The notes beneath the pieces were generated by a model. It worked only from the letters and a program-made list of their open reading frames with translations, was not told the origin of the DNA and made no database searches. The position numbers were made by a program, and so were the translations under genes. Of a stretch of DNA of 64,000 nucleotides, positions 17,472 through 25,518 are shown piece by piece. This DNA comes from Gemmatimonadales bacterium (lineage in GTDB: Bacteria > Gemmatimonadota > Gemmatimonadetes > Gemmatimonadales > GWC2-71-9). The DNA lies in NCBI GenBank assembly GCA_019637315.1, contig JAHBVU010000001.1:310001-374000 (forward strand). The letters run 5' to 3'. Positions within the stretch are counted from its first letter, which is position 1. Every line of letters starts with the position of its first letter.

Positions 17472-17903
17472 CTAGCGCGCCACCAGCGGATACTTGCGGG
17501 AGTAGTAGTCGCCCGTGCGGTAGCCCACGGCGCGGTAGAGCTGCTGATTCGGATCGTCGACGTCCTGGACGAACAGGTGCAGCGAGCCGGGCCACATGGT
17601 GGCCTGCATGGTCCACCGGTCCTCCTCGGACACATAGACCCATTGGAGGGCGCCGCCGCCCGCGTCCGTCAGATGAACGCGGCTGGCCCGTTCCAGCGAT
17701 ACCTTCTCGGGCAGGCCGGCAACCGCAGCGCCCCAGGGCTCGAGTTCGATGGTGGCCTGCATCCAGGTGTCGACAACCAGCGTGCCGGCAATCGGGTTGG
17801 CCATCGAGGGGATTTCGAAATCGACATTCCATTCGCCCAGCACGTCCCAGGCGTGGTCCATAGGACCGATGTTGGGAATCTCGATGGTGGGATGTTTCGC
17901 CAT
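17472..17903 (-). CDS. Protein of unknown function
   Basis: A 143-residue soluble protein that I do not recognise. It is beta-rich and acidic with many tryptophans (HAWDVLGEWNVDFEIPSM, LQWVYVSEEDRWTMQATMWPG) and ends TGDYYSRKYPLVAR. No signal peptide, membrane helix or metal motif is visible. ATG 17903 follows GGAGAAACC, a good ribosome site, which decides the start; the frame is open further upstream but without a plausible start. Confidence 0.7.
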   Translation of the reverse strand: MAKHPTIEIPNIGPMDHAWDVLGEWNVDFEIPSMANPIAGTLVVDTWMQATIELEPWGAAVAGLPEKVSLERASRVHLTDAGGGALQWVYVSEEDRWTMQATMWPGSLHLFVQDVDDPNQQLYRAVGYRTGDYYSRKYPLVAR

Positions 17904-18111
17904 GGTTTCTCCGGCTGGCTCCGGGGGTTGTCCCGGGGCGGTCGGTTCCTGGAAGTGGTGGCGCAAACGCCGCCATCCTTCCGCCCGCGGCTTTCCTGCG
18001 GGTAGCGGTAGTATCGGCAGGGGTGCCCGAGTATGAAGGGCTGAAACAGGCCGCCGTTCCGTCGCGTACTGGAACGCCGGGGCAGACACTCAGGTGAACG
18101 GAGGTGGGAGC

Positions 18112-18378
18112 GTGTTCGAGATCATTTCACTGGCCCTGGCGGCGGCTGTCGGGGTCCTTTCGTTCGGGTTTGCCCGTGGCTTCGTCCGGCGCCGGCTTCG
18201 GTTTGTGGACGGGGTCTATTCCCCTGTCGTTCCAGTACTTGCGGCTGTCGGGGCTGCTCTGGTCGCCCTCCCGTTGACGCTGTTGCCGCTGATCACGGGC
18301 TTTACGGCGGCCGTCTTTGGGCTCGGGGCCGGGTTGGGAACCGCCAGCGGGGTCAAGGCCCTGAAACGGGGCGAGTAA
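18112..18378 (+). CDS. Small membrane protein of unknown function
   Basis: An 88-residue protein with two or three hydrophobic segments (IISLALAAAVGVLSFGFA, VVPVLAAVGAALVALPLTLL, ITGFTAAVFGLGAGLGTA) separated by a basic loop (RGFVRRRLRF). GTG 18112 is preceded by GGAGGTGGGAG, an unusually strong ribosome site; GTG 18094 in the same frame is less likely. No family recognised. Confidence 0.6.
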   Translation: MFEIISLALAAAVGVLSFGFARGFVRRRLRFVDGVYSPVVPVLAAVGAALVALPLTLLPLITGFTAAVFGLGAGLGTASGVKALKRGE

Positions 18379-18395
18379 GGGCTGCGGGGATCGCT

Positions 18396-18401
18396 TATCT
18401 T
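18396..18401 (+). promoter_or_regulatory. -10-like TATCTT box before yggX-like gene
   Basis: TATCTT ends 6 nt before the ATG at 18408. The spacer AGGGTC does not place a ribosome site at usable distance, so leaderless initiation is plausible. Confidence 0.45.
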
Positions 18402-18407
18402 AGGGTC

Positions 18408-18650
18408 ATGGCAACCGTGACCTGTGTGCGCTGCAGTGAGACTCGAGACGGGGTTCCCTTTCGCCCGTTCCCGAACGAGCTGGGTCAGCGCATCGTCGAC
18501 CAGATCTGCAATGTCTGTTGGGCCGAGTGGCTCAAGCTGCAGCAGCAGCTGATCAACCACTACGGCCTCAATCTGCGGGACCAGCGCGCCAAGGAGTTTC
18601 TCTACACCGAGCTGGAAAAGCTCCTTTTTACCAGCGCATCCCAATCCTGA
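18408..18650 (+). CDS. yggX: YggX-like Fe(II)-trafficking family protein with zinc-ribbon cysteines
   Basis: An 80-residue protein aligning with YggX: the PNELGQRI, WAEWLKLQQQLINHYGLNL and EQ-type C-terminal helix (LYTELEKLLF) correspond to the PGELGKRI, AWxxWxxxQTMLINExxLN and C-terminal helix of the family. YggX proteins protect iron-sulfur clusters from oxidation and may traffic Fe(II). Unlike E. coli YggX with one N-terminal Cys, this one has two CxxC pairs (Cys6/Cys9 and Cys34/Cys37), a likely zinc or iron site. Its last 23 nt overlap the convergent DUF3187 gene. Confidence 0.8.
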   Translation: MATVTCVRCSETRDGVPFRPFPNELGQRIVDQICNVCWAEWLKLQQQLINHYGLNLRDQRAKEFLYTELEKLLFTSASQS

Positions 18651-19578
18651 ACGACAGGTCGACGGCGGGGCCTGAGGGCAGCAGGTCCTCGGTCATGCCG
18701 AAGAACCACTCCGGGCCTTTCTTCGCCTTCAGCAGGAAGCCGTAGTCGAGGGTCAGCTCGGGGTTGTCCAGGGGTTTGACCGTGGTGCCCCGGTAGGTCG
18801 GGGTATGGTAGAACAGGTTGATGAACGCGGCCTGTTGTCCCCAAAAACGAAAACGCACCCCACCGTTGGCCGAAGCGAAGACCGTACGCTGGTACTCGCT
18901 CAGGTCGCCGTGTTTCGGGGTGGTGCCGAGGCCGATTCCTCCCTCCGCAGTCCACCGCTCGTTGAGCTCGGCGCGGGCGGTGGTCAGCAGGCTGGCTGAA
19001 GCGACCCTGCGGCCGTAGCCCTCTGGCGCGCCGACGGGCAGGGTGACGGACAGGGCGGTCTGCCAGTGACGGGTGTGCCGATGGCCGGCCATCAGGCGGA
19101 GGTCACCGAGGAATCCGCGGTGTTTTGGGTAGGCAATGCTGTCGCCGGCGGGTGTCTGGATGAGATACTCGAACCGGTTTCGGGGTCGGACCTCGCGGGC
19201 GGCTACCTGGAGGCCGGTCAGGTTGTGGTACCAGTCGAGGAAGCCGTCGAGGAAACCATCGTTCGAGGCGTTGAAGCCGATCGAAGCGCCGATGAACCCC
19301 GGGCCCAGGTTCCTGGTCGCTGTCAGATCGACCCGGAGCACCTCGGCGTCGAGGACGATGCGGCTGCCTGGGCGTCCCTGGTACTCGATCATGTTGGCCA
19401 GGTCCATCAGTGCCCGAAACTCCCAGGCCTTGCCCGAGTCGATGTAGGGCTGGGTGTAAAGGCCTGATCGGGCGGTTTGGACCGGGTTGACGGGGATGTA
19501 TGGCGGCAGTCCCTGCGCAAACATCGGCGCACCAAGGGTCAGGACAAAGAGCGACAGAAGGAAGCAACGCATGGGCAT
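18628..19578 (-). CDS. DUF3187-family outer membrane protein
   Basis: A 316-residue secreted protein with signal peptide (RCFLLSLFVLTLGAPMFA) and alternating hydrophobic strands ending in a C-terminal aromatic (SFRIGMRW), as in outer membrane beta-barrels. The segment NDGFLDGFLDWYHNLTGL corresponds to the conserved D-GF-D-(x)-FH motif of the DUF3187 family. Function of the family is not known. ATG 19578 (or 19572) is the start; a TATGTT box lies 6 nt upstream. It is divergent from the sulfatase, sharing a 79-nt intergenic region. Confidence 0.8.
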   Translation of the reverse strand: MPMRCFLLSLFVLTLGAPMFAQGLPPYIPVNPVQTARSGLYTQPYIDSGKAWEFRALMDLANMIEYQGRPGSRIVLDAEVLRVDLTATRNLGPGFIGASIGFNASNDGFLDGFLDWYHNLTGLQVAAREVRPRNRFEYLIQTPAGDSIAYPKHRGFLGDLRLMAGHRHTRHWQTALSVTLPVGAPEGYGRRVASASLLTTARAELNERWTAEGGIGLGTTPKHGDLSEYQRTVFASANGGVRFRFWGQQAAFINLFYHTPTYRGTTVKPLDNPELTLDYGFLLKAKKGPEWFFGMTEDLLPSGPAVDLSFRIGMRW

Positions 19579-19584
19579 CCTGCA

Positions 19585-19590
19585 AACATA
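19585..19590 (-). promoter_or_regulatory. -10-like TATGTT box before DUF3187 gene
   Basis: TATGTT (followed by TG, giving TATGTTTG) ends 6 nt before ATG 19578 on the minus strand. It also matches the TAnnTTTG -7 element known from Bacteroidota promoters. Confidence 0.45.
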
Positions 19591-19623
19591 GCTAGGCGTG
19601 ACGGCACCGACGTGACGGTCGCT

Positions 19624-19629
19624 TAGATT
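19624..19629 (+). promoter_or_regulatory. -10-like TAGATT box before sulfatase
   Basis: TAGATT followed by GTC, the same nine bases (TTAGATTGTC with the preceding T) as found before the rhomboid gene at 23358. Here the box ends 28 nt before the ATG at 19658, so a short leader is expected. Confidence 0.35.
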
Positions 19630-19657
19630 GTCAGCACCTCTCCTTCGCGAGTCCAAG

Positions 19658-21013
19658 ATGCTTGCACTGGTTGGGCTGCTCCTGGGGGCTGCCGTGATGT
19701 CGTCTTTCGCAGAGCCGCAACCGGGACGGCCGCCGAACGTCGTTCTGGTTATCACCGACGATGCAGGCTACGGCGATCTCGGCAGCTACGGTGCCACCGA
19801 CCTTCGTACCCCGCACCTCGATGCCTTGGCACGCGCCGGGGTTCGTTTCACCGATTTCTACGCCAATGCGCCACTCTGCACGCCGACGCGCGCTGCGCTG
19901 ATTTCCGGTCGGTATCAGCAGCGCTCGAATCTCGAACAGGCGTTGAGCCACGCGGCATCGTCGCATGCCGAGTCGGGGCTGATTCCGACCGGGACATCAC
20001 TGCCCCAGCTGCTCAAGAATCGCGGCTATGCAACGGCGCTGGTCGGCAAATGGCACCTGGGATACAAAGCCGAGTACAGTCCGGCGGCCCACGGGTTCGA
20101 CTACTTCTTCGGGTTCAAGAGCGGCTACGTCGATTACTACCGCCACACCGACGGGAACGGCCGACCTGACTTCTTCGAGAACGAAACGCCGATTACCCGC
20201 AACGGCTACATGACCGATCTGATCACGGAGCGGTCGGTCGACTTCATACGCCAGCATGCGACGAAGCCGTTCTTCCTCGAGGTCGCGTATAGCGCGCCGC
20301 ACTGGCCCTATCAGCCGCCGGGGCAGCCTTCGACTGCGCGAGGTAATGCTCGCCACCTGATGCCCTCCGACGACTCTACGGGTACACGAGCCGATTACGT
20401 CGCGATGGTGGAGCGAGCCGACTGGGGTGTCGGTCGGATTCTTCGGGTTCTCGATAGCCTGGGGCTCGAGCGGAACACCCTGGTCATCTTCACGAACGAC
20501 AACGGCGGCGAGTGGCTTTCGCGTAACGAACCGTTCTTTCATCGCAAGTGGACGCTCTGGGAGGGTGGCATTCGGGTCCCGACGATCATGCGCTGGCCCG
20601 GCCGGATTCCGGCCGGCACCGTGACCGGTCAAGTCGGCATCACGATGGATCTCTCGGCCACCATCCTGTCCGCAGCTGGGGCCTTGGTCCCTCCCGAGGC
20701 TCGGCTCGAAGGAATCGATCTGCTTCCGATTGTGAGTGGCGGCGCCCCGATCGCCGAGCGCACCCTGTTCTGGCGTACCGCAGCTGGGGGTTGGAATCAG
20801 CGGGCGGTGCGCTCGGGAGACTGGAAACTTCTGGTCGATGGTCTCTCGACTTTTGTCTTCAACCTTCGGGACGATCCGAGTGAGCGGCACGATCTGGCTG
20901 CGCAGCGGTCGGACATTGCTCAGCGGCTCCGCCCGCTTCTCAACGCCTGGGAGGCTGACGTGTCGGCCGAGGCGAAGGCTCGAGCGGCGACACCAGCACC
21001 TGGCGGGCACTGA
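19658..21013 (+). CDS. Type I sulfatase, exported
   Basis: A 451-residue sulfatase with a signal peptide (LALVGLLLGAAVMSSFA). Metal ligands appear in VITDDAGYGD and FTNDNGGEW, and the sulfatase signature CTPTRAALISG carries Cys74, the residue converted to formylglycine. KWHLGY and HWPYQPP are further active-site blocks. It hydrolyses sulfate esters in the periplasm or outside, probably of polysaccharides; the substrate is not readable. The cysteine type needs a formylglycine-generating enzyme, which is not in the window. Confidence 0.93.
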   Translation: MLALVGLLLGAAVMSSFAEPQPGRPPNVVLVITDDAGYGDLGSYGATDLRTPHLDALARAGVRFTDFYANAPLCTPTRAALISGRYQQRSNLEQALSHAASSHAESGLIPTGTSLPQLLKNRGYATALVGKWHLGYKAEYSPAAHGFDYFFGFKSGYVDYYRHTDGNGRPDFFENETPITRNGYMTDLITERSVDFIRQHATKPFFLEVAYSAPHWPYQPPGQPSTARGNARHLMPSDDSTGTRADYVAMVERADWGVGRILRVLDSLGLERNTLVIFTNDNGGEWLSRNEPFFHRKWTLWEGGIRVPTIMRWPGRIPAGTVTGQVGITMDLSATILSAAGALVPPEARLEGIDLLPIVSGGAPIAERTLFWRTAAGGWNQRAVRSGDWKLLVDGLSTFVFNLRDDPSERHDLAAQRSDIAQRLRPLLNAWEADVSAEAKARAATPAPGGH

Positions 21014-21041
21014 CGGAACAAGTTGAACCAGGATGGCAACG

Positions 21042-21077
21042 CAACGGGGCCGCGCTGATCGAAGCGCGGCCCCGTTG
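21042..21077. terminator. Bidirectional hairpin terminator
   Basis: Perfect 15-bp stem (CAACGGGGCCGCGCT and its complement) with a 6-nt loop at 21057-21062. It lies between the convergent sulfatase and PDZ-protein genes and is followed by a short T-rich stretch on the plus strand (TCCTTTCCC). Confidence 0.75.
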
Positions 21078-21104
21078 TCCTTTCCCAATCAGCGTCCTGA
21101 GCGA

Positions 21105-21998
21105 TCAGTCTCGCTGCCAATCCACCTTGGAGGTGACGGTCTGCTTTGACTTGTTGCGCAGGATCTCCAGCTTCATCACGTCGCCGGGCTCGTACGAGTG
21201 GAGGATGCGGAGCAAGCTCGACGGTCCGCGAGCCGGACGACCATCCACGCTCAGCACTACGTCCCCCCCCTTGAGGCCCATCGGGTTGTTGCGCGGCGTG
21301 TCGATGACGAGCACTCCTTCCGAGGTCCCGAAGTAGGCGCCGAGATCCGGATTGATCGGAGCCAGCTCGAGTTCGGCAAAGGGCCCGCCGATCCGGCGAA
21401 ACATCACATCGGGCGATCCGAGCGACATCACGCGACGCTGACTCGGATCCCCTGGTGGCTGCGGGATCCGGAAGCGCACTTCGCCGTCGTCGATGCCACG
21501 GAAGGTGAACATTCGGTCGTCCGACGCGATGACGTTGACCGTCTTGGTGTCCCCACCACGCCGGTACTCGATCGCTGCCGTATCACCCGGCTCGAGCTTG
21601 GCGGCCAACTCGACCATTCGAAGGCCGGGATACGATTCGTTGCCGGCGGCGCTCCGGTCGCGCTCGGTGCCGATCAGGCGCTGGCCGTTGAATCGGGTCA
21701 CGATGTCACCGGAACGCAGTCCGGCCTTGGCGGCGGGGCTGGCCGGCGTCACCGAAAGAATCGTGGCTCCGATCGAGTCCGCGGGCGTAGCCTCGACTTG
21801 GATGATGATGCCGAGGCGCGCACGCCGGTTAGAAAAAAAGTCGAGCGGGTCGACCTCGGTATCGTTGACCCAGACGCGCGAGCGAGGCTCACCCGCGCCT
21901 CGCCGCACTTCGATCCGCTCGACCGGCGGCTGTGCCCAAAGCGGAGTTGTGATGGTGCCGACAGCCAGAGTGGTCAGCAGTAACTGCTTAGTACGCAT
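21105..21998 (-). CDS. Exported protein with two PDZ domains
   Basis: A 297-residue secreted protein: signal peptide (LLLTTLAVGTITTPLWA), then two PDZ domains. The first is near residues 60-160 (ATILSVTPASPAAKAGLRSGDIVTRFNGQ is the binding groove and loop, given here as SPAAKAGLRSGDIVTRFNGQ). The second is near 220-290 (NNPMGLKGGDVVLSVDGRP). No protease domain is fused, unlike DegS or DegP. Downstream of an ECF sigma and its anti-sigma gene, it may bind unfolded outer-membrane protein tails and signal to the anti-sigma factor; this is inferred. ATG 21998 is preceded by AGGAG. Confidence 0.85.
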   Translation of the reverse strand: MRTKQLLLTTLAVGTITTPLWAQPPVERIEVRRGAGEPRSRVWVNDTEVDPLDFFSNRRARLGIIIQVEATPADSIGATILSVTPASPAAKAGLRSGDIVTRFNGQRLIGTERDRSAAGNESYPGLRMVELAAKLEPGDTAAIEYRRGGDTKTVNVIASDDRMFTFRGIDDGEVRFRIPQPPGDPSQRRVMSLGSPDVMFRRIGGPFAELELAPINPDLGAYFGTSEGVLVIDTPRNNPMGLKGGDVVLSVDGRPARGPSSLLRILHSYEPGDVMKLEILRNKSKQTVTSKVDWQRD

Positions 21999-22021
21999 GT
22001 GATCTATCACTCCTGTGGGCG

Positions 22022-22630
22022 CTAAAAGCCCACGTAACGGGCGCCGGACAGGTGAACATCGACCAGCGCATCGAGCAGTCCGACACGCTCACGCCACAGC
22101 CTGAGCATCTGCTCGCGCCGGGTTTGCTGGTCCATCAGATTGACCGCTTGGATCTGGCGGTCGAGGCGCGCGACCCGGTCTTCGAGCAGCGACGTCACCG
22201 CCACGGTGTGGCCATTGACGACCTGCCGGTCCTGATCGAAGCCCGACAGCGCCTGCTCGAGCTGCGAGGCGCGGCTCATCACCTCAGCCAGCTCCGGATC
22301 GGCGGCCACCAGGGTGCGCTCCTCTTTACGGAGCGAGAATCCCGTGATTGCAAGAACGACGGTTGCCGCGAGGGCCACACCACCCAGCGCAACCTGCCTG
22401 AGCCGAAGCCGCCGGCGTTCGCGGGCGGCTTCGAGTCGGACGGCGCCGAACAGGTCGCGGGAAGGACGCAGGGTCGGGAGCGCGCGGAGCCGAGCGCTCC
22501 GCTGATCCAGCCGAGCCAATTCGTCTCGGCAGGCGTCACAGTGATCGAGATGCTCGCGCCACGACATGACCTGAGGCTCGAGGCCGGGCTCACGAGTCGC
22601 CAACAGCTGTTCAACGTTCAAATGTGTCAT
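22022..22630 (-). CDS. Zinc-type (ZAS-like) transmembrane anti-sigma factor
   Basis: A 202-residue protein. Residues 1-60 form an anti-sigma domain with His27-x3-Cys31-x2-Cys34 (EHLDHCDACRDEL). One membrane helix lies at about residues 76-97 (VALGGVALAATVVLAITGF), and a periplasmic coiled-coil-like region (ASQLEQALSGFDQDRQ, LLEDRVARLDRQIQAV) follows. Such proteins bind and hold the cognate ECF sigma until released by proteolysis or redox change. ATG 22630 overlaps the sigma stop (ATGA). Confidence 0.88.
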   Translation of the reverse strand: MTHLNVEQLLATREPGLEPQVMSWREHLDHCDACRDELARLDQRSARLRALPTLRPSRDLFGAVRLEAARERRRLRLRQVALGGVALAATVVLAITGFSLRKEERTLVAADPELAEVMSRASQLEQALSGFDQDRQVVNGHTVAVTSLLEDRVARLDRQIQAVNLMDQQTRREQMLRLWRERVGLLDALVDVHLSGARYVGF

Positions 22631-23166
22631 ACGGGTACCGCTTCCTCGCCCAGCCATCGCCGAAGCCGGGCGTGGGCACGGGCCAGCTGTGATTTCGAAA
22701 AGCTGACCGTGCGGTCCATCATTTTGGCGATTTCTTCGTGGGTGTAGCCCTCGACGTCGTGGAGCCAGACCACGGCACGTGAGGTTTCGGGCAGGCGCTC
22801 CAGCGCAGCTTCCAGGTCCATCCGGAGCGCCGTGTCTTCTCGGCGCATCGGGGCGATCTCGTCGTTGAGCTCGTCGGTGTCGCGGTACTTGTTGCGACGG
22901 AGGCGCATCAGTGCTTTGCTGGACGCAATCGTCCGGATCCAGCCCCAGAGGCTTCCGTCGCCCCGATACTGCCGGATGCTGCGGAAGACCTCGAGGAAGG
23001 TTTCCTGGACCACGTCTTCGGCATCTTCGGTGGTGCGGCAGATTCGCCGGGCCAGGTTGTACACCGGAGACTCGAAGGCGCGGAACAGAGCTTCCTGCGC
23101 TTCCGGATCGCCGGCCCTGAGCCGGGGCAGTACCGCATCGGCATTGGCCAGCCGGAATGCGTCCAT
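22627..23166 (-). CDS. ECF-type RNA polymerase sigma factor
   Basis: A 179-residue sigma factor with region 2 (TTEDAEDVVQETFLEVFRSI, SLWGWIRTIASSKALMRLRR) and region 4 (LPETSRAVVWLHDVEGYTHEEIA, SFSKSQLARAHARLRRWL). It is first in the operon with its anti-sigma factor and a double-PDZ protein and is divergent from the rhomboid protease gene, with about 200 nt between them. The start at 23166 gives the usual N-terminus; in-frame codons upstream exist but would add a non-conserved extension. Confidence 0.93.
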   Translation of the reverse strand: MDAFRLANADAVLPRLRAGDPEAQEALFRAFESPVYNLARRICRTTEDAEDVVQETFLEVFRSIRQYRGDGSLWGWIRTIASSKALMRLRRNKYRDTDELNDEIAPMRREDTALRMDLEAALERLPETSRAVVWLHDVEGYTHEEIAKMMDRTVSFSKSQLARAHARLRRWLGEEAVPV

Positions 23167-23357
23167 TCGAAGGGTTCCTGTCAGCACACCATGGGTCCTG
23201 TGGGTCCGCCCTCCAAGATGCGTAATATGGACCTTTGGTTGCACCACCGCCTGTTCGGGGCTCGGTCAGACCCGATTCCTGCCCTGACCGCGACCGGTCT
23301 CGTTCAGTTTAAGTAACCACGCTGTAAGGGTTTACGACCATCGGCCGTGTTTGAGAT

Positions 23358-23363
23358 TAGATT
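23358..23363 (+). promoter_or_regulatory. -10-like TAGATT box before rhomboid gene
   Basis: TAGATT ends 3 nt before GTG 23367 and 9 nt before the in-frame GTG 23373. If it is a -10 element the second GTG is the likelier start, giving a near-leaderless mRNA. The ten bases TTAGATTGTC are shared with the sulfatase upstream region. Confidence 0.35.
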
Positions 23364-23366
23364 GTC

Positions 23367-24218
23367 GTGGTTGTGGACCGGCGCACGCGCTGGTCGGGCC
23401 GCCAGTTTCCCCGGATCAGGGTCGGTTTCGTGACTCCTTGGGTTCTTCGCATTGTGATCGCGTGTGTGGGCGTCTTCTTCCTGCAGACGACCATGCCAGC
23501 CGTTACCGGGCTGCTCGGCCTCCAGATGCATGGCTTGCTGTTCCGTCCCTGGACGCTGGTGACGTACATGTTCGTCCACGGCGGGTTGAGCCACATCTTC
23601 TGGAACCTGCTGATTCTCTATTTCTTCGGCCCGGCCCTCGAGTCGCGACTTGGCGGCACCCGTTTCCTGCGGCTCTTCCTGATCAGCGGCATCGTGGGCG
23701 GCCTGGGCTGGCTGATCTTCAGCGCCGTTCCCGGCGGAGGGTTTGGCCTCCTGATCGGCGCCTCAGGCGGCGTGTATGGCGTCCAGCTGGCCTTTGCGTA
23801 CTATTGGCCGAGACAGCGGATCTACATCTGGGGCATCCTGCCAATCGAGGCCCGCTGGCTCGTCATCATCATGACGGCGATGTCGCTCTACGCAGGGCTG
23901 GGCGGTGGCGGCGGCAACGTGGCCCATTTTGCCCATCTCGGCGGATTCCTGGGCGGCTACCTCTATCTCAAGTTCATGGAACGACGCCAGCAGGCACCGC
24001 TACGGGAGTGGCGTGAGGCCGCCCGGCCTGCGGTGCCGAAACTCGAATCGACTTCAGGCGCGATGGAGCGCTGGTCGCGGATTCGCCGCGAGGATCTGCA
24101 CGAGGTCAATCGGAGCGAGCTCGACCGCATTCTCGACAAGATCAGCGCATCAGGGATCAGCAGTCTGTCGCCGGCCGAGCGGGAGTTCTTGGATCGGTTC
24201 AGCGCCAGGTTGCACTAG
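23367..24218 (+). CDS. Rhomboid-family intramembrane serine protease
   Basis: A 283-residue membrane protein with about six helices. The catalytic Ser is in GASGGVYG, the catalytic His in HFAHLGGFLGGY, and the oxyanion Asn in HGGLSHIFWNLLIL, all at the positions expected for GlpG-type rhomboids. The last 80 residues are a soluble helical tail (RREDLHEVNRSELDRILDKI, LSPAEREFLDRFSARLH) that is common in rhomboids of this sort. Rhomboids cut single-pass membrane proteins; the adjacent divergent anti-sigma factor is a candidate substrate. Starts at GTG 23367 or 23373. Confidence 0.93.
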   Translation: MVVDRRTRWSGRQFPRIRVGFVTPWVLRIVIACVGVFFLQTTMPAVTGLLGLQMHGLLFRPWTLVTYMFVHGGLSHIFWNLLILYFFGPALESRLGGTRFLRLFLISGIVGGLGWLIFSAVPGGGFGLLIGASGGVYGVQLAFAYYWPRQRIYIWGILPIEARWLVIIMTAMSLYAGLGGGGGNVAHFAHLGGFLGGYLYLKFMERRQQAPLREWREAARPAVPKLESTSGAMERWSRIRREDLHEVNRSELDRILDKISASGISSLSPAEREFLDRFSARLH

Positions 24219-24240
24219 CCGCTGTCTCTCCGAGCAAGCG

Positions 24241-24275
24241 AAAGGCCGGTCCCTTACGTGAGGGGCCGGCCTTTT
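24241..24275 (+). terminator. Rho-independent terminator after rhomboid gene
   Basis: AAGGCCGGTCCC and GGGGCCGGCCTT form a 12-bp stem with one mismatch and an 8-nt loop, followed by TTTTC. Confidence 0.75.
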
Positions 24276-24292
24276 CATTCAGATCTCCCGGC

Positions 24293-25294
24293 CTAGGCGA
24301 ACAGCGCCACCTGGCCGCCGGTGTGCCAGAACAGGACGGTCGCATCCTTCGGGATCCGGCCGTCGCGGCAGTAGGCTACGAGGCCGGCCAGTCCTTTCGC
24401 GCTGTAGGTATGATCGACGAAGACCGCCTGGGTGCGTGCCGCCGTGCTCTGAGCCTCTCGGGAGGCCGCCGTCGGCAGGCCGTAGCCCTCACCGACGAAG
24501 CCGTCGTCGACTTCGACCGTGATGGCCGCATCGAGACTGCCACCATCGAGCCCGAGCAAGGGACCCAGTCCGCGGACGATCGATCGCACCTCAGCCTCGA
24601 CGGCGGCAGGCGGGTCGTCGGCACTGATGCCGATCACGCGGGTCGACAGACCGTGCAGCGCGACCCCGGCCAGGATCCCTGCGGAGGTACCCCCCGAGGA
24701 ACAGGCGTGGACGATCACGTCCGGAACCAGGCCCTGGGCCTTCATCTCGCCGATGCCGTCGACGAATCCCAGCGCACCTTGCGGCGTCGACGCGCCCAGC
24801 GGAATGATCGCGGGGCGGCGGCCCTCGGCGCGATACCGCTCGGCGGCGCGTTCCATGGCTGGCTTCCGCTCCTCTCGGCCCGCGACGTACTCGACCGTGG
24901 CACCGAGCAGCCCGTTGAGCAGGGCGTTGCCGGTCAGGCGCTCGGGGGCCACACCGTTGGCCACCAGGTGGCAGACGAGGCCCGAGGCGGCGGCCACCGC
25001 AGCGGTGGCCCGGGCGTGGTTGGACTGGACTCCGCCACAGGAAATCAGCGTGTCGACACCTTCGGCCAGCAGCGGGGGCAGGACGTAGCGTAGCTTGCGG
25101 ACCTTGTTGCCTCCGAAGCCGAACGAGACGGCATCGTCGCGTTTGCAGAGGATCTGCTGTCTAAGGCCCAGCGTCTGACGGAACCGGTCGAGCTCATCGA
25201 TCGGGGTCGGATAGTGGCCGAAGGAGGCAATGGGCAGCCGGGCAAGGGCTTCCAGTGCCGAACTGGCTTGGGATGACGGAATCGGAATAGGCAT
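24293..25294 (-). CDS. ACC deaminase/D-cysteine desulfhydrase family PLP enzyme
   Basis: A 333-residue fold-type II PLP enzyme. The lysine that binds PLP is in GFGGNKVRKLRYV (about residue 60), the phosphate-binding loop is SSGGTSAGI, and CGGVQSNHARATA holds the substrate-carboxylate loop. This layout is shared by 1-aminocyclopropane-1-carboxylate deaminase and D-cysteine desulfhydrase, both of which release ammonia from small amino acids. Sequence alone does not separate the two. It is cytoplasmic, monocistronic and preceded by a TAGACT box 6 nt from the ATG. Confidence 0.88.
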   Translation of the reverse strand: MPIPIPSSQASSALEALARLPIASFGHYPTPIDELDRFRQTLGLRQQILCKRDDAVSFGFGGNKVRKLRYVLPPLLAEGVDTLISCGGVQSNHARATAAVAAASGLVCHLVANGVAPERLTGNALLNGLLGATVEYVAGREERKPAMERAAERYRAEGRRPAIIPLGASTPQGALGFVDGIGEMKAQGLVPDVIVHACSSGGTSAGILAGVALHGLSTRVIGISADDPPAAVEAEVRSIVRGLGPLLGLDGGSLDAAITVEVDDGFVGEGYGLPTAASREAQSTAARTQAVFVDHTYSAKGLAGLVAYCRDGRIPKDATVLFWHTGGQVALFA

Positions 25295-25300
25295 GCGACC

Positions 25301-25306
25301 AGTCTA
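25301..25306 (-). promoter_or_regulatory. -10-like TAGACT box before PLP enzyme gene
   Basis: TAGACT on the minus strand ends 6 nt before ATG 25294; the spacer GGTCGC holds no ribosome site. One of the recurrent start-proximal boxes. Confidence 0.45.
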
Positions 25307-25518
25307 GGTGGCGGAGCCGGACCATGCAATGAGTCCCCGGGGGGTGCTTGCCGGTTTCCTGTCCGGGCTTAGGTTCCCATTCATCATCGACAATACAACT
25401 GTCGGATGTCCCGCGGATCCGGCGGCCGATTGGCGGCACGCCGGTTTTCTGTCGGTTCCGCCCCACCGTTCATTCGTCCATCGCAGTGTGGACGGCAACC
25501 CTGTGCTGCGGGTGACAT

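Noticed and set aside
23167-23260. ECF-type autoregulatory promoter TGCAACC before the sigma gene at 22627
   Set aside because: A TGCAACC -35-like element is present on the minus strand, but no -10 partner lies at the expected 16-17 nt distance.
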